Assembly: GCA_022494885.1 (NCBI GenBank)
Contig: JAGVSM010003758.1
Coordinates: forward strand, 248,001-312,000
Direction of reading: 5' to 3'
DNA length: 64,000 nucleotides
Source of the DNA: Micrasema longulum
Lineage: Eukaryota; Arthropoda; Insecta; Trichoptera; Brachycentridae
The position numbers and the translations under genes are program-made. The notes beneath the pieces were generated by a model, which was not told the origin of the DNA, made no database searches, and saw only the letters and a program-made list of their open reading frames with translations. Positions 10,222-23,104 of this stretch are shown one piece after another (positions within the stretch are counted from its first letter, which is position 1; each line of letters begins with the position of its first letter).

Positions 10222-10622
10222 AAATTCCATATTCCCATCTCAAAAAAGTTTTCCCTCTGCCCCAACAAATTTAGATCTAAATAACTCTCTAGAAAAGAAA
10301 TCCAGTCTGTCCGCAAACATTTAGACACAGTCAAAACATTGTTGATGAAATTATCTGGTATGAGAAGAGGTATAAAAATTAAAAAATTGTTTGCAGGCGT
10401 TGCCTAGTAGGTGAATTGGTTAAGCCGGATGAACCTCACCCACACGATAAAGGTTTCAGCTTTTTTACTTCACAAAAGCAAACCGATGGAAGAGTTGAGG
10501 AAATGTGGATGTTTTAACATAGGCAGAATGGTGAACATTAGTGTGTAAAGTGGTCACTTAAACTAGCCAATGACATTTCATAAGCCTTATAAATGCCTAG
10601 ACTTCCATATCCTCCATATATA
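10222..10622 (-). repeat. Family A repeat, more than one unit
   Basis: The landmark TTCCATATTCCC occurs at about 10228 and again (TTCCATATCCTCC) at about 10604, giving a unit period near 376 bp. Between them lie GGCGTTGCCTAGTAGGTG and AAGGTTTCAGC, the tRNA-like part of the unit. Confidence 0.8.
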
Positions 10623-12964
10623 AAAATATTATATGATTATTAACTACGAATTCAGCTACAAATTACAGCAATACAACGGCCGTTAGTACTCATGTCGAGA
10701 ATTCCAAGCGCAAACCGAAACCGTCCGTTACACGTTTGTTGTTAAACTAAAAACCCAACCAAAATTTAGAACGCTTCTTTCTATTCAATAGAACTAAAAT
10801 GCTTATCTAGTGAATTATTACTCTGAGATTAAAACGATTTTAAAAGACAATTAGTGTTATAATATAATACGATATTGATAAAGTGTTTTTTATTTCACCA
10901 GAAAATAATATTATAAGTATGTGTAACTATGTAAAAAAAGGTATACATAAACAATAACACTTATGTTATTATTACATGAAATGTTTAAAAAAAACAGACA
11001 AGCCTTGGCTTTGAGGAACAAAAAAAAACTAAAAGTATGCTTGTTTTTAGATATTATGTTAAACAAAATAATTAAAACAAATATAATAAATCCTTTTCCA
11101 TGATCGAAGTGGCTTAGATACTTTTTTTTGTAAGAACATGCTGTACTCTCAAAGAATACAGGTTGGATCTCTAACCGGTTGGTTGTACCGATTTGAAAGC
11201 TCGCAAATAATAATACATCACGACTTACATATACCTAATGTACTTGTTATAACAGGAATTTGCCACACGATAACAGTTCATTTATTACTTTTCATATCAG
11301 TGAAACCATGTATTCATTTTGTCCGGGTAGTAAAATAACATATTATATTGATATGGCATACGCATTTTGGGTATCGATATAAATAAACCGTATAAAATAT
11401 CGCCCATTAAAAAACCTCGCTGAAAAATAATTAAGAGACAAAATTTTGTTGATAATATTAGGCAGCACATTAAATTTTAATTTTAAAACACAGGGATGGG
11501 TACATTTACTGTAGTCACCGCACGCGTCTGGTAAATGATGAGAACAAAGTGACTAATCAGTAAAAAAGGTCAACACATCTTCATCCAAGACCTTAACGTA
11601 GTTTTTTATTATATTATTTACTTTAAATCTAGGAGCAGGAAAAGAGCCGCGACATTATTATAAGCAAGTGAAAGAAAAAATCAACTCGATAAATGAGGGT
11701 AAAAGAAGCAAACTTAGAAATCTCTACCAAAAACAGAAAATTAGTTATTGATGCTTGATGACCTACCTAAATAATAGCGTAATTCAAAACCATCTCTAAA
11801 TCTTGCAAAGACAGATTTTTATTATGCCACTTGACACCGCAAACATAGAATTCTTCATTAGGTTAGTAAAGCATAATTAGAAATCTCACAATTCTTTTTT
11901 CAAAGTTTTCCGCAAGTATCTCAGTAACTCCTTCAATGGAGATTTCTTAGTTTGCTTCTAATACCCTCAAATATTGAATGCAAAATACAGTTGAAAAAAG
12001 TTCCTTTTTTTAAAATACAAAAAAATAATAAACAGAATAACAGGAAGATTATGTATGTCGATAAATCTATCAGACATAAGTGTAAAGTTCTCTTTCTAAC
12101 ATTGAAATATTCAAACGACTATTTTGTGTGACGTTAGATAAGCTTATTAGAAATTATTAAGCTTATTAGAAGTTGGTGAGGTTGTGTCTAAAGTCAAAGG
12201 CAATTAATTAGCAGTGACAGCACTGAACACTAAACACTATTGCGTGTAGTTTCTTTTATTGGATATTGCGAGAATATTAGAATCTGGGTCGCATTGAAGG
12301 ACGCCATTTTGTAACGGCAAAATGATTATATTATTGTTGTGATGGTGCTTTTGACCTTAAAAGGACTTATTAATAGGCATATGGGAGGTACTTCGTACTT
12401 GTAGAAAATTATATAAGATAATTATTAATAATTATAATAAAAAAAATACGTATATAGTTTTATTCCACTTTTATTTATAATTTTTTTACCAAAAAAAAAA
12501 GGCAATAAATTATTAATAAGATCGAATGCAATATTTCATCGTTTTAGTTCGTTGTGTCTAAGAAGACCACTTTTAACGAAATTGAGTTTAGTTTAGAGGA
12601 GTTCTGAGAAATCCTTTATTTATTTTAAAAAAATAATGTTTTTTTAATTGTTTAAGTGGTATTTTAACGAATTTTATCTTAGGTTGTGGTCATTATTTAT
12701 GTCTTTTTTGTAAAAAAAACTTTAAAGCTCTATTTCTGCAGATTTTTGTTTTGGTCTGTTGGACAAAAACGAACTGATGCGTCGATTTGTGGACATTCGT
12801 ATTCTTCAAAATAACTTCAATGCATTTGACTTTTTTGTTAAATATTGCGTATTATTATATTATTATAATCAATGATATATCAATAGTACTGATTGTTTAT
12901 GAAAACTGTTAGTCAGTTGCATATTATTTCGCAAATCTCTTATTTATCACTAGTAAGCACTAAT
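10623..12964. other. Long AT-rich stretch, no gene seen
   Basis: No protein family, tRNA-like box or recurrent repeat was recognised in over 2.3 kb. Short open frames (for example 11138-11338) show no domain. Confidence 0.45.
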
Positions 12965-13236
12965 TATAATTTTTTTTTATTTATTTTTTCAAAAATATTT
13001 ACAAAAAAAAAATTCTTAAATTAAAGTCCTGCTGAGTTGCATACATACAACTCGTCAGCAGGTTCTTATAAATTACATTAATTATTTACACTTAGCCTAC
13101 ATTAACAATAATTTTACTTGAAAAACAATTACAGATTACATTTTGAAAAATTAAAAACTATCACTAATACAAAAAACTTTTTTCTAATAATCATAATTTG
13201 AGCAAACGTCGAACTCCTGTATTTAACTCAGTATTT
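12965..13236 (-). mobile_element. LINE 3' UTR and A-rich tail
   Basis: Lies after the stop of the reverse transcriptase ORF on the minus strand. It includes a pair of CTGCTGA-type strings (GAACCTGCTGACGAGTTG and CTCAGCAGGAC) and ends in an (AAATAA)-like tail near 12970. A related UTR follows the copy at 36402. Confidence 0.6.
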
Positions 13237-14757
13237 TTAATATTGTTTGGTAACATTAAATATTTTAGGTATACTGTATTGCAGTGTCCTTTTGCCATAT
13301 TTATTGCAGTATCTAGGAACAGCTAGCCCTTCCATACTAGTAAACCTGGTGTTGTAATCATGTACCAACTTGAGTTTATACTCGGAGTGCGACGCATGCG
13401 GACAAATTAATTTGTACCAAAGTAGAGCCCCAACAGATAATTTATTTACAGATTTATACATTAATGATATTGAAATATTGTGTCTCTGGCGGTATACATC
13501 TTTATGTAGTAGCAATTTGATCATAGAATTTTGCAAGGTTTGAATAAAATTAATATTAGTTTCACTTGATAACCCCCAGGAAGTTATGGCGTATCGTATA
13601 ATTGATTCAGAGAGAGATAAATAAATAATTCGTAAAGTATTAACAGGGACATAATATTTTGATATGTACATTCTATTACTTATTGCTCTTAATCGCTTAC
13701 ACAATTTTCTAATATGTACATCCCATTTAAAATTACAATCTATAGTTAAACCTAAATAAACATACTGCTCAATATTTTCACACATGCACGGTTGCATAAT
13801 ATCACTATGGATACACGTATAGTTATGTGATAAAATTGACGGTGTTGTGTGAGTTTTATAGTTCAGTGATCTTATGTGCATAAGTTTGGTTTTCTTTAAA
13901 TTAATTATTAAACCTGCATCATGGGACCATTTTTGCAGGTTTAAAAAGTCTTCTTGCAATAATTTCTCTGCAGTTTTGAGGTCTTTATGAGACACAACTA
14001 AAGCAGTATCATCGGCGTATACATAGTGTTTGACATTATTAAATAGTTTATACATGACTGTCACATATATTATATACAAGGTAGGGCCCAATATTGATCC
14101 TTGTGGCACCCCCGAAGAAATATGTTCTATTTTACTATTTTCATCTAATACTTTGACACATATTTTTCTATTAGTTAAATAATTTTTGAAAAGTTTTAAA
14201 AGGTTTCCTCTGATTCCAATGTCATTTAATGTGTCTATTAATTTTGAATGGTTAATTGTATCAAATGCCTTTGAATTGTCGATAAATAGAACAAGGGTGT
14301 GATATTTTTTATTTAGTTCATTATTTATTCCATTTGAAAAATCTTGTAATAATAATTCCGTACTCTTTTTCTTTTGGAAACCATATTGATATTGATCAAT
14401 TATAGAAAATTTTGAAAAATAATTAATTAATTTTTGAGCTATGTATTTTTCTAATATTTTTTCAAAAACAGGTAAAATACTTATTGGTCGATAGTTACTA
14501 ATGTCTGAATGTTTACCACTTTTATATATGGGTCTGACTATACTATATTAAGGTAATTCTGGTATTTCCGCTTGGAGTATAATGCAATTAATAAAATGTG
14601 TTAATACTGGTCCTAATAAACCAATATGTTTTTTTACATCAAACATTCTAATATTATCAAATCCAGCAGATTTACTATTTTTAAATTTTTTAACTATATT
14701 AACAACATCTTTTATTTTTGCTCTAGGCAAAAACATGCTCTGCGATAAAATAATTAT
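13237..14757 (-). pseudogene. LINE reverse transcriptase, 5'-truncated, one visible stop
   Basis: The best-preserved retrotransposon protein here. Reading down the minus strand: KNSKSAGFDNI, then a TAA stop at 14548-14550 after IPELP, then IVRPIYKSGKHSDISNYRPI, FEKILEKYIAQKLI, motif A FIDNSKAFDTINH, motif B GVPQGSILGP, and motif C YADD with both aspartates. The tail contains YNTRFTSMEGLAVPR and NKYGKRTLQYSIPKIFN, shared with the fragment at 36402-36641. The frame stays open on both sides of the single stop. The endonuclease domain and ORF1 are missing. It is a non-LTR (LINE) element; I would not name the clade without a tree. Confidence 0.9.
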
Positions 14758-14905
14758 TAAAAAAAAAAATTAAAAAATAATTTGCTTTGTGCGCGCATAA
14801 AATAGTAAATTAATCTTGATTGTTTTTTGGTATGTTTTAATCCATATCTATTTTAAGTATCTTATTGTTAATGTTCTATTTTAGGTTTATTATATTAATA
14901 AAATA

Positions 14906-15021
14906 CGAGTGATACTTTAATCCACAAATTTGGAATATCCGGTGACCGGTTTCATCGCTTCCGCGACATCTTCGAGACCGGTCACTGGATATTCAAAATT
15001 TGTAGATTAAAGTATCACTCG
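14906..15021. repeat. Near-perfect 116-bp palindrome with hammerhead-like centre
   Basis: CGAGTGATACTTTAATCCAC at the left end is mirrored by the right end (TAGATTAAAGTATCACTCG). The centre, on the minus strand, reads UCGAAGA, extra U, stem II GUCGC-GGAA-GCGAU, GAAA, palindrome ACCGGU, then C, with CCGGU/ACCGG able to form helix I. The first two core bases are changed, so cleavage is doubtful. The sequence continues to about 15080 in a repeat shared with 17271-17397. Confidence 0.8.
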
Positions 15022-16065
15022 TCTTTATTTATTTAATAAATTACAATGAACTTCCATCAAGAATTTTCACTTTCAAACTTAAATGTTTTAGATAACGCAA
15101 ACACAGCAACCCTGAAACGACTCTTTTTTAAGTTTTTAGAAAAACACGAATACACCTCCTAAATTTATTTATTTACTAAAACTACGCAAACATGGGCACT
15201 TTAGTGGACTTTTTGCTAAAAGCAATATCTTTCAGCTAACCAAAAAACAGAATGATCAAAAAAATTTACAAAACTTGTATCTACGTTAAAAAAATATGCA
15301 TATTTCTTTTCAAATTAAAGATTTTTTTAATGGACAGATAGAGCATGTACATATAAATTTAAGAATAAAAATACTTTTTTTATACACATTATATGATGAG
15401 AAACGTAGAACCGGATAATGAATTCGAAGAAGACATAAAGAGTATTCAGGAAAGAAAAGAAATTAAATATATTATGGGAGTTTCAAGGATATAAAAAAAT
15501 ATATTATGTTTAAAGGGTTTCATAAAGGTGGCCAAGGAAGGTGCATTTTTTATATGAAAAATCTTAATTCTAAGCTCTATAAAATTTAATATCCCAACAA
15601 AAAAACAAAGCGTAGAATTCTAAGGTCTGACAATAAATATCCCATTCTTGATTTCTTTCATTTCAGGTCAGTTCAGTGTCGAGAATCGGAGTTTATTACA
15701 GCAAAAAATATAATGCATTTTGTTTGCAAAAAAGTGAAAAGGATACAATTAAGTAAAATTAAGTGTAATATAATACAAATCAAATCACAAGCAAACATAT
15801 TATACACTGTCTATCCTCACTTGGGGTAGTAAATATTTAATAAAACGTTGACTTCTTTCATGCGATCACTAAATCAAATTTCTCAGGAAGAGGTTAGATT
15901 CCCACCTTGCCCAATTTTGTAACATCTCTCCCTTAATATACTATAATATTATATTAATGGCTTTGTCTATATTCTTATAATTTAATTACCCTTACTTATT
16001 AATACGTAATATATTATCTTTTTTTATATCTTGTAATGTATGTAGTCTTTGTAAATGCCTACTGG

Positions 16066-16098
<33 letters not shown>

Positions 16099-16656
16099 CA
16101 TATATTATGCAAAATGCATGAACATTGGGTTTTTATTTAGATAAACTAATTGTACTTACAAAATAACACTTTTATTTTACTTTTACCCACGAAAAACAAT
16201 TTATAGATTACGTAATTCTTAACGATATAATATTTTCTACCTATTAAGGCATATTATAAGAACGAAAATATTTCTCTTTGATAAAAATGTTTAACTTTTA
16301 ATTTCAGGGAAAAATGAATCTCCGTATTGACGAATTCATGTCTGATCTGTTGTTTCGTGTACTAAGTGCTCATTAGGTCCAAATAATGTTAAGTACAAAA
16401 GCGAAAGTAGAATGTTTACTTCCGAATGAAAGGAAACTTGGCGCCATGGAGAGAAGATGAAATATTTAGTTCCGTTTGATTTATTGCGCTCAGACATGAT
16501 GAAACACTTCCCAGTCTCTCGAAAAGATATCAGATTAATTGATACATAACAAAACTAATTAATATTAAAATTATGATCATGAAAAACAATAACAAGCCTA
16601 AATATATATCTTTTATTTGTTCAAATTTTTTTACTATTATTTTCTTGTCTATTATC
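15022..16656. other. AT-rich, no gene; TA microsatellite
   Basis: Bases 15022-15080 continue the repeat described above. A (TA)n microsatellite lies at about 16069-16090, followed by AAATAAATACAT, perhaps a LINE tail. No coding signal was seen. Confidence 0.45.
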
Positions 16657-16775
16657 ATTTCCTTTCTCAAAAGAGTTTTTCCTCACTGTTGTAACAAATT
16701 TAGATCTTGATAACTCCCTATGGAGGAAATCCAGCCTGTCTACAAACATACTCAAAACATTATTGTCATACAGTT
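16657..16775 (-). repeat. Family A repeat, tail segment
   Basis: Contains TTCCTCACTGTTGTAACAAA, GGAGGAAATCCAGCCTGTC and CATACTCAAAACATTATTG, which is the tail half of the unit only. Confidence 0.7.
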
Positions 16776-17270
16776 TTTGGTTCAAAATTATTTGTTATTG
16801 TCTATTAAGGTCGCAATAAACTTTTATAATCTACTATATTTTTTGTGTTAATAGATTTTTCCGATTGTCAACCGAACCATTTTAAATTTTTAAAAGAATG
16901 TTTATTATTGGAGACTTATTCAGTGATTCTTTTAAAAAGTCGGAGTTCCTATGTGTCGCACAATTTTCTGAAGTTACAGATAATATATTTAGTGGTTCAA
17001 CAGCTTTACATAGAGTGCACCTACATACAGTTGTTACGATTTAAACTAGAAATTTTATAAAAATTAAACTATTTCATATTGCCACAGTAGAAGTGAAATT
17101 CCTTTTGACATTCATAACATTGTATCCTATCTTAAGCAATCCTTAAGCAATCCATTATATTTTACAGATAATAATAAAATAATAGTATGATTGTGGTTCG
17201 TTTATGGTTATTATATTTAATAGACTGTTTGTTTGTGGTTAATAAGTATATTTTTAATGAAATAAACCAA
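16776..17270. other. No gene seen
   Basis: AT-rich; short open frames only. Confidence 0.45.
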
Positions 17271-17397
17271 TGCGATAAAACCGGTCACTGGATATCTCTA
17301 ATTTGTGGATTAAAGTATCACTCGCCTTTTATTTCTATAATAAATTGCAATGAACTTCCATCAAGAATTTTCACTTACAAACTTAAATGTTTTATTT
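17271..17397 (+). repeat. Half copy of the 14.9-kb palindrome repeat
   Basis: ATAAAACCGGTCACTGGATA and GTGGATTAAAGTATCACTCG match one arm of the 14906-15021 palindrome, followed by the same AAATTGCAATGAACTTCC continuation as at 15040. Only the GAAA/stem III/helix I side of the hammerhead-like centre is present. Confidence 0.75.
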
Positions 17398-17825
17398 AGT
17401 ATCGCCTGTTTATGGATTGTTTAGTCTATGTTTAAATATTAACCAATAAGAGTGAAATTGAAAAAAATTGAAACTGTGTCCTATGCAGTGCCTTGAACTT
17501 GAAATATTTACTCAGATGACAATAATTTTTTGACTGGCTATTTCAGTTTAAAAAGTTAATTCTGTACTCACAGCTATTAAATTATACTTCATTTGATCAT
17601 ATTTATATACTGATGTTCAATTGAGTAGTGTTTTTTCTTAATAAAATCCATTTATTTAAATCTATTAACAATGTATGTATGCGAACAGATTTTTCCAAGT
17701 CAGGTCAAAAGTAAGTATTATGTAGTTATTTAATCACGGACCATTCAGTCAATTTATTAACAATAAAATAATTTAGGATTTTTATATACCAGTATAATTA
17801 AAAGAAAACACAATTCAAATGATAT
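17398..17825. other. No gene seen
   Basis: AT-rich; nothing recognised. Confidence 0.45.
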
Positions 17826-18030
17826 GAACATATTACAACAGTTACGAAGGACATTTTAGAGAAGGGAATATAGAAGTCTAGGCATCTACAGGGCTCACGA
17901 CCTGTCAATGGCTGGTTTAAGTGGCCCACTTTACACTTTGTGAAACAGTTATCATTCTTCTTAGGTATGTGTAAACAACTTGATTCCTTCAACTCTTCCA
18001 TCTGTTGATGTTTGTAAAGTTATATCAAAG
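17826..18030 (+). repeat. Family A repeat, ACAACAG variant
   Basis: Contains GAAGTCTAGGCATCTACAGG, TGGCTGGTTTAAGTGG and CTCTTCCATCTGTTGATG. It belongs to the subfamily that starts ATTACAACAG, as at 28380 and 54720. Confidence 0.75.
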
Positions 18031-18716
18031 GATAGGACCAAAACATAATGACCTCAATCTGGTTTATTTTAGTTGTTTAAACCAAGAAAGTCCAAATTCT
18101 CTCATGAGTTTACAATGCGACACATTACTAAAATAGTAAATCATTAACGCAAAATGTGCAGTCGCAAATGAAGGCAGATTTTGAGTTTTACACTACAGGC
18201 GCCACAACGCTAATAAGCAATGAAAAATTAATGTATTTATGTTCTTCAAGAGAGTTATAGACGCTATGTTTGCATTTTAAGAACATCTGTATTGAGTATG
18301 GACATACCGAGATTTCACTTTTCTTTTCGTTCGCCTCTTAAACGTAGTTTTTGACACTGGCGATAATGATTCTAATAGGAATGTCAACCTAACCTACATT
18401 GTTTAAATTATTTACAGTTGATTTCAAAAGAGAGATATTCGTAAAATGAAATTGTTTGAATTGCATTTTCGTGTTTCTATCGTATTTTGCTTTATAGCTG
18501 ATGCAAATAAAATAATCGATGTACAAATTTGCATTCCAGGACAGGTCAATGATCCAATTTGAGTTCAGTTACTAAACGACCTTTCAGTATTTACCTGTAT
18601 TTTGTAGCAATATAGTGCTCCCTGTGCAAACCAGTAAATGAATAATAATTATTATACATAAATCACTATGTAAATTTTATCTTAACTAAATAGAAATCAT
18701 TAAACGCTTTCCATAA
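18031..18716. other. No gene seen
   Basis: Slightly less AT-rich than its surroundings, but no domain or repeat was recognised. Confidence 0.4.
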
Positions 18717-18718
18717 TA

Positions 18719-18881
18719 GGGCCATACTCATAATCTTGGCATAAAGTTACACCTTAGTACAGTGGTATAATTCGGATGGGAATACCATACTTATTATGGT
18801 GGTAGAATAAGGACGGTATTTCCATTCGAATTATATCACTATATTAGGCGTAACTTTAAGCTGAGTTTATGAGTAAGGCTC
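18719..18881. mobile_element. Foldback MITE with TA target duplication
   Basis: The two halves are inverted copies of about 75 bp. The left end is GGGCCATACTCATAA and the right end is TTATGAGTAAGGCTC, flanked by TA at 18717-18718 and 18882-18883. With no coding capacity, it fits a Tc1/mariner-type miniature element. Confidence 0.75.
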
Positions 18882-18883
18882 TA

Positions 18884-20555
18884 CGTGAAAAACGCCTGGA
18901 TAATATTATATTTTTATTATTATTATTTATTTATAAATATTATTGTGCGCACAGTGATGTTGGTATAATATATACAAATATTACAAAAAACATGGACTTA
19001 ACACCGCACCAAATACGTTTACAATACAATACAATAGTTTCTAACAAGGACTACAACATGTAATTAAACAAATATACATATTATATTATTTGTTTGTTTC
19101 TGAGTTTGGGGTGTGGTATGTGGAATAAAAGTATGTTAAGTGAGTGTATTTAGTTTAGATAAAAAATGTTAATTATTATAAATATCGTTGAGACTCAGTT
19201 TTCGTTTGCAACGGAGATCTGAGTCGTTGAACAAGTCCAAATTGTTAATTTTCTTATATTTTGAGAAAATGCTGATGAAAAATCTGAAACAGAGAATTTG
19301 CTGCTCTGGTGTTGCATTTGCTGTTGTTATATTCATCTTATTTCTCTATCTTCACCCAATGGTTCACCATTGGGTGAAGATATCTATCATATCATATTAC
19401 TGATAATATTTCATTGATTCCAAACTTTCAAAATTTTCCTTCTTTTAAAAAACATGCACTATCCTGGATTCAAACTAAAGATATGAATTCTTTTTTTCTA
19501 TGATTTATTTTGTTGCCCTTTAATAATAAGGAATATTTTTGTGTTTTTTAAAAATATTTTTTATTTCCTTTTTTAATCACTATAAAAAAAATACCATATT
19601 ATCTTTTACTGAATACTTTATTTTTTCTTTCTTATTTCATACAAAATTATTATAACTGTCCATTATTTACTTCAGGATCAAAAATTCTTTAACATTCTCT
19701 TGTATACCCACGAACAGGCTATGCCTTTGTGGGATTTTTTGTTTGCTATTTTTCTATTAATATGTACTTCATTGATATGTAATTATGCTTTATTTTTTTA
19801 AAGCTCTGTTTTATTATCATGTTTATTGTAAAAAAAAACAAAAAAAATTGAATAAAAAAAATTTAAAAAAACACATCTATTCATAGAACATTTCATCGGT
19901 ACGCTGCAGCGTATCCTAATACATATACCGTGTATATGAATGCAAGATGACCTTTCCGAGAATCAAATCAAATAAATCAGACACTGTATGGAAACGCAAG
20001 GCGGCCTGATCTCCTTTTCGGGATACCTAAGAGTACCCATCAAGTCGAAAGCACTCGTCCAGGGTTCTGGTTTACATAATTTTATTTTTTATTGCTCGTG
20101 GACACGGTTATATAGATATTCAATATATTTGAACATTAAGTCCCGGGTTCAATTCCCGAAAAGGCTGGATGTAAAACAATACCTTCTCATATGTCTTAAA
20201 TAAATTACCATACTATCACCTTAGGTTTTTAACCAAGTATCCTTATCAGTCCTTTATATCTGCCATTATATACATTTATAATTTATTTTCAAATATACGA
20301 TTCGACAAAAAGCAACATAAAAACAACAGAAACCCAAAAATAAATATCTTCGACATTTTATACCAGAATAAAAGTACGAAATGGTCCGAATCATGTTGTA
20401 ATGAAAAGTTGAAGGGAAACACAGTGAAGTAAGAAGACTATAACTTAATTTGTTTATTTAGAGCGATGGCGGACACAATTGAAAATGCCAAGATGATAGT
20501 CAACATTTACCGTAAATTGGATTTTTTTAGAGGAATATTGAAGGAAGTGACTTAT
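18884..20555. other. AT-rich, no gene seen
   Basis: No gene was recognised. The only marked structure is the hairpin at 19347-19382. Confidence 0.45.
19347..19382. repeat. Perfect 16-bp stem hairpin
   Basis: TATCTTCACCCAATGG and CCATTGGGTGAAGATA are exact reverse complements separated by TTCA. It stands alone in AT-rich sequence and is not followed by a T tract. Confidence 0.85.
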
Positions 20556-20692
20556 ATTTCACCACAACCCCAGACAAATTGAGAAAAAATATTTCCTAGA
20601 TTTTTTTTGTTTTCTTTTGTTTATGGTTAACCCGTGATGCTATTTTCACAATTGGCAGTTTAACCAACTGCAATACGACGCCTGTCAAAATA
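20556..20692 (-). mobile_element. Degraded tRNA-derived SINE (family V relative)
   Basis: TTTCACCACAACCCCAGAC and TGCAATACGACGCCTGTC match the ends of the copy at 25786-25968, but boxes A and B are worn. Confidence 0.5.
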
Positions 20693-22785
20693 ATAAAAAT
20701 ATTTTACCGTAATATGAACCCATCTGTCTCAAAAGTACTAAGTAAAAATAAATAAATATATCCATACAAAAAATTACTACCTGTTGGTTGAAACATTTGC
20801 TTCATAGCAATAGCCCGCTATTATTATGTATGTTAAGCACAAAACTATCGTGTCCTTTGCAGCCTTCTAAGGCATATTCTAAATATCCGGATTCTAGTAG
20901 AATACATTAAAGCTTCGAGTAAATTTACAATTCACTTTTATTTAGTAAGGTGTAATTAAAATTGATATTTGTGATACCACGTCTGCGCAATTTCTACCTT
21001 GAAATATCTCGTCTCATCTTTTACTTTTCGATCCTGATAGAATAAAAAGCCAATAGTAGAATATACGTTATTGGTCCCCTGTAATTCAAATGCTTTGTGC
21101 CAAGGAAATAAAAAGCAGCCGTTGAGGTCAACCTTAAATTATCTAAATGTAATATTAATGGCTATATACGGTTAGCTTTACAATAAATGACTTTGATTTG
21201 GTTTAATGACTTAAGTTTGATTGATCTTCGTATGTATGAAAATAATTAACTGTGAGCTATAAAATTTTAACGGAAATCGAAAATGGTAACCTGTACATGG
21301 ACAAGTTTGAAGTGTTTTGATTTCCGTTTTCATTTAATCTTTATAAGTACTGTTTCATATTCTGTAAAAAAGTTACAATGTAAAATTCATTCTCAAGTGA
21401 TACAATTAATGCAAAGTCGGTAAAAATTCATTTAAAAAAAACCAGATAGATTAAAATCAATTCGTTTTAATAAGGCAATAAATTATTTTATTTAAGATAT
21501 ATATATATATTTTAACAATAATTAATGTTTTCACCCTTAAACGAGTAATTTCAGAGCAGTCTCAGCATTTCAATTACATTGGAATTCCATAAATAATTGT
21601 CAATAAAAAAAAAAGGATTCAATGCGTTTTATTTATGTGCTACCAAATGAAAGGTTAAGTTCACGGTTAAAAATAATCTCACATTTTGGTATTATAACAA
21701 ATATGTTGTAATTCAAATACCATTATATAATAATTATACGTAAACGAACCTACATAATATTTTGAGAGAGTGTTTCGAAGAAATATGTATTTTACAACAT
21801 ACCTACCCTAAGTAATATTATTTAAAGGCTTACTTTATAATTCAATATAATATAACAGAAGAAAGCACTTACTCGTATAAATCAAGTAGATATCTTCAGC
21901 TTTAAATGAAAGTTTTATTTTTTAAAAAGCATTATGTTAATATTGGCTAACATTAAACATGTTTGACTTTTGGTCGTTGCTTTTAACATTAATCACATAA
22001 AAACCATCATAAATAAATACGTCTAAAATAAATTGAATAAAAAAAAATTGGGTGACGAAAAATCCTGTTTATTTAAATACAACATGTTTTACAATAGAAA
22101 GGTGAATAATTACTCACGTTTCAATTTGTTTTTTTTTACCTGAAAACCAGTTTTAATTACCTGCCATATACAAAGCTCTAGGAATAACAATATAATGTAT
22201 GACAGGTAGATAATTAATTAATAGTTATAAACTTTATCTTAAGGGTTCAATATACTGCACTATGAATTGGAGCATTTAAACATCTTTTGTTTGATTCCAT
22301 GTCTCGTCTTTTGACTTCCGCACGACAAAAAATGATAGTTTATCGACAAATATACGTTATCGTTCGAAAGCTAATGGATCCATCAGATTTTAAAAAAAAT
22401 CTATTGTTTTGTAGAAAAAACGTATATTTTTTTAACGTAATTAGTAAACAAGATAATCTAAAAAGAAATTTCATATCTTTCTGGGATAATAACAAACATT
22501 AGAAAGCGAAAGTAGCTTGTAAAATGAAATAAAAATCCGTTATTATTTAAAACAATTTATCATTATTTTCATAAGGCCAATAAAGACTGGGTCTTTTGCA
22601 AACTCGTATTTATTTGTTATTTGTTACAACTCGTTCTAAATTACTCTATAGCTTATCCCTATTCACCCAACGTAGGTTATAGGGGATACCTAACCGTTAA
22701 ATAAGAATAAAATAACTCCAAAATATATTTTTTACTTACAAACAAAATATGAACCCTCAATTTTAATTTATTTTATTTGGGAAAC
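20693..22785. other. Long AT-rich stretch, no gene seen
   Basis: No domain, repeat or RNA was recognised in about 2.1 kb. Confidence 0.45.
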
Positions 22786-22905
22786 CAACAGCTCTACATA
22801 TATATTTATAGTAAACGAACAGATATAGTGTATAAACTCAGAACCAATAACCGATTTCCACAAAGTATACAAAGTTAGTAAAGAAAATATATTACATATT
22901 TTATA
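22786..22905 (-). repeat. Repeat shared with 28826-28938
   Basis: GAACAGATATAGTGTATAAA and CAGAACCAATAACCGATTT are the reverse complement of the segment at 28826-28938. It is probably a retroelement tail, since the 28.9-kb copy ends in (AAAT)n. Confidence 0.6.
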
Positions 22906-23104
22906 AATACATATAAGTTCATCCATATAAAAATGTTATTTTCATGTACTTGTGTATATTTTCCAATAATTAAAGAAAATATTTATATTTAAAAAAAAGT
23001 ATAGTTAGTTATTGTAAAATTGGGCGGGATTACGACAAGGATGCTTGAAGAGAGGATAAGGAGGGGAAGGGAGATGTACCTATTTATTTTTATAATGTCT
23101 ACTA

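Noticed and set aside
16069..16090. TA repeat as replication origin or promoter
   Set aside because: Simple microsatellite next to a probable retroelement tail; no supporting motif.
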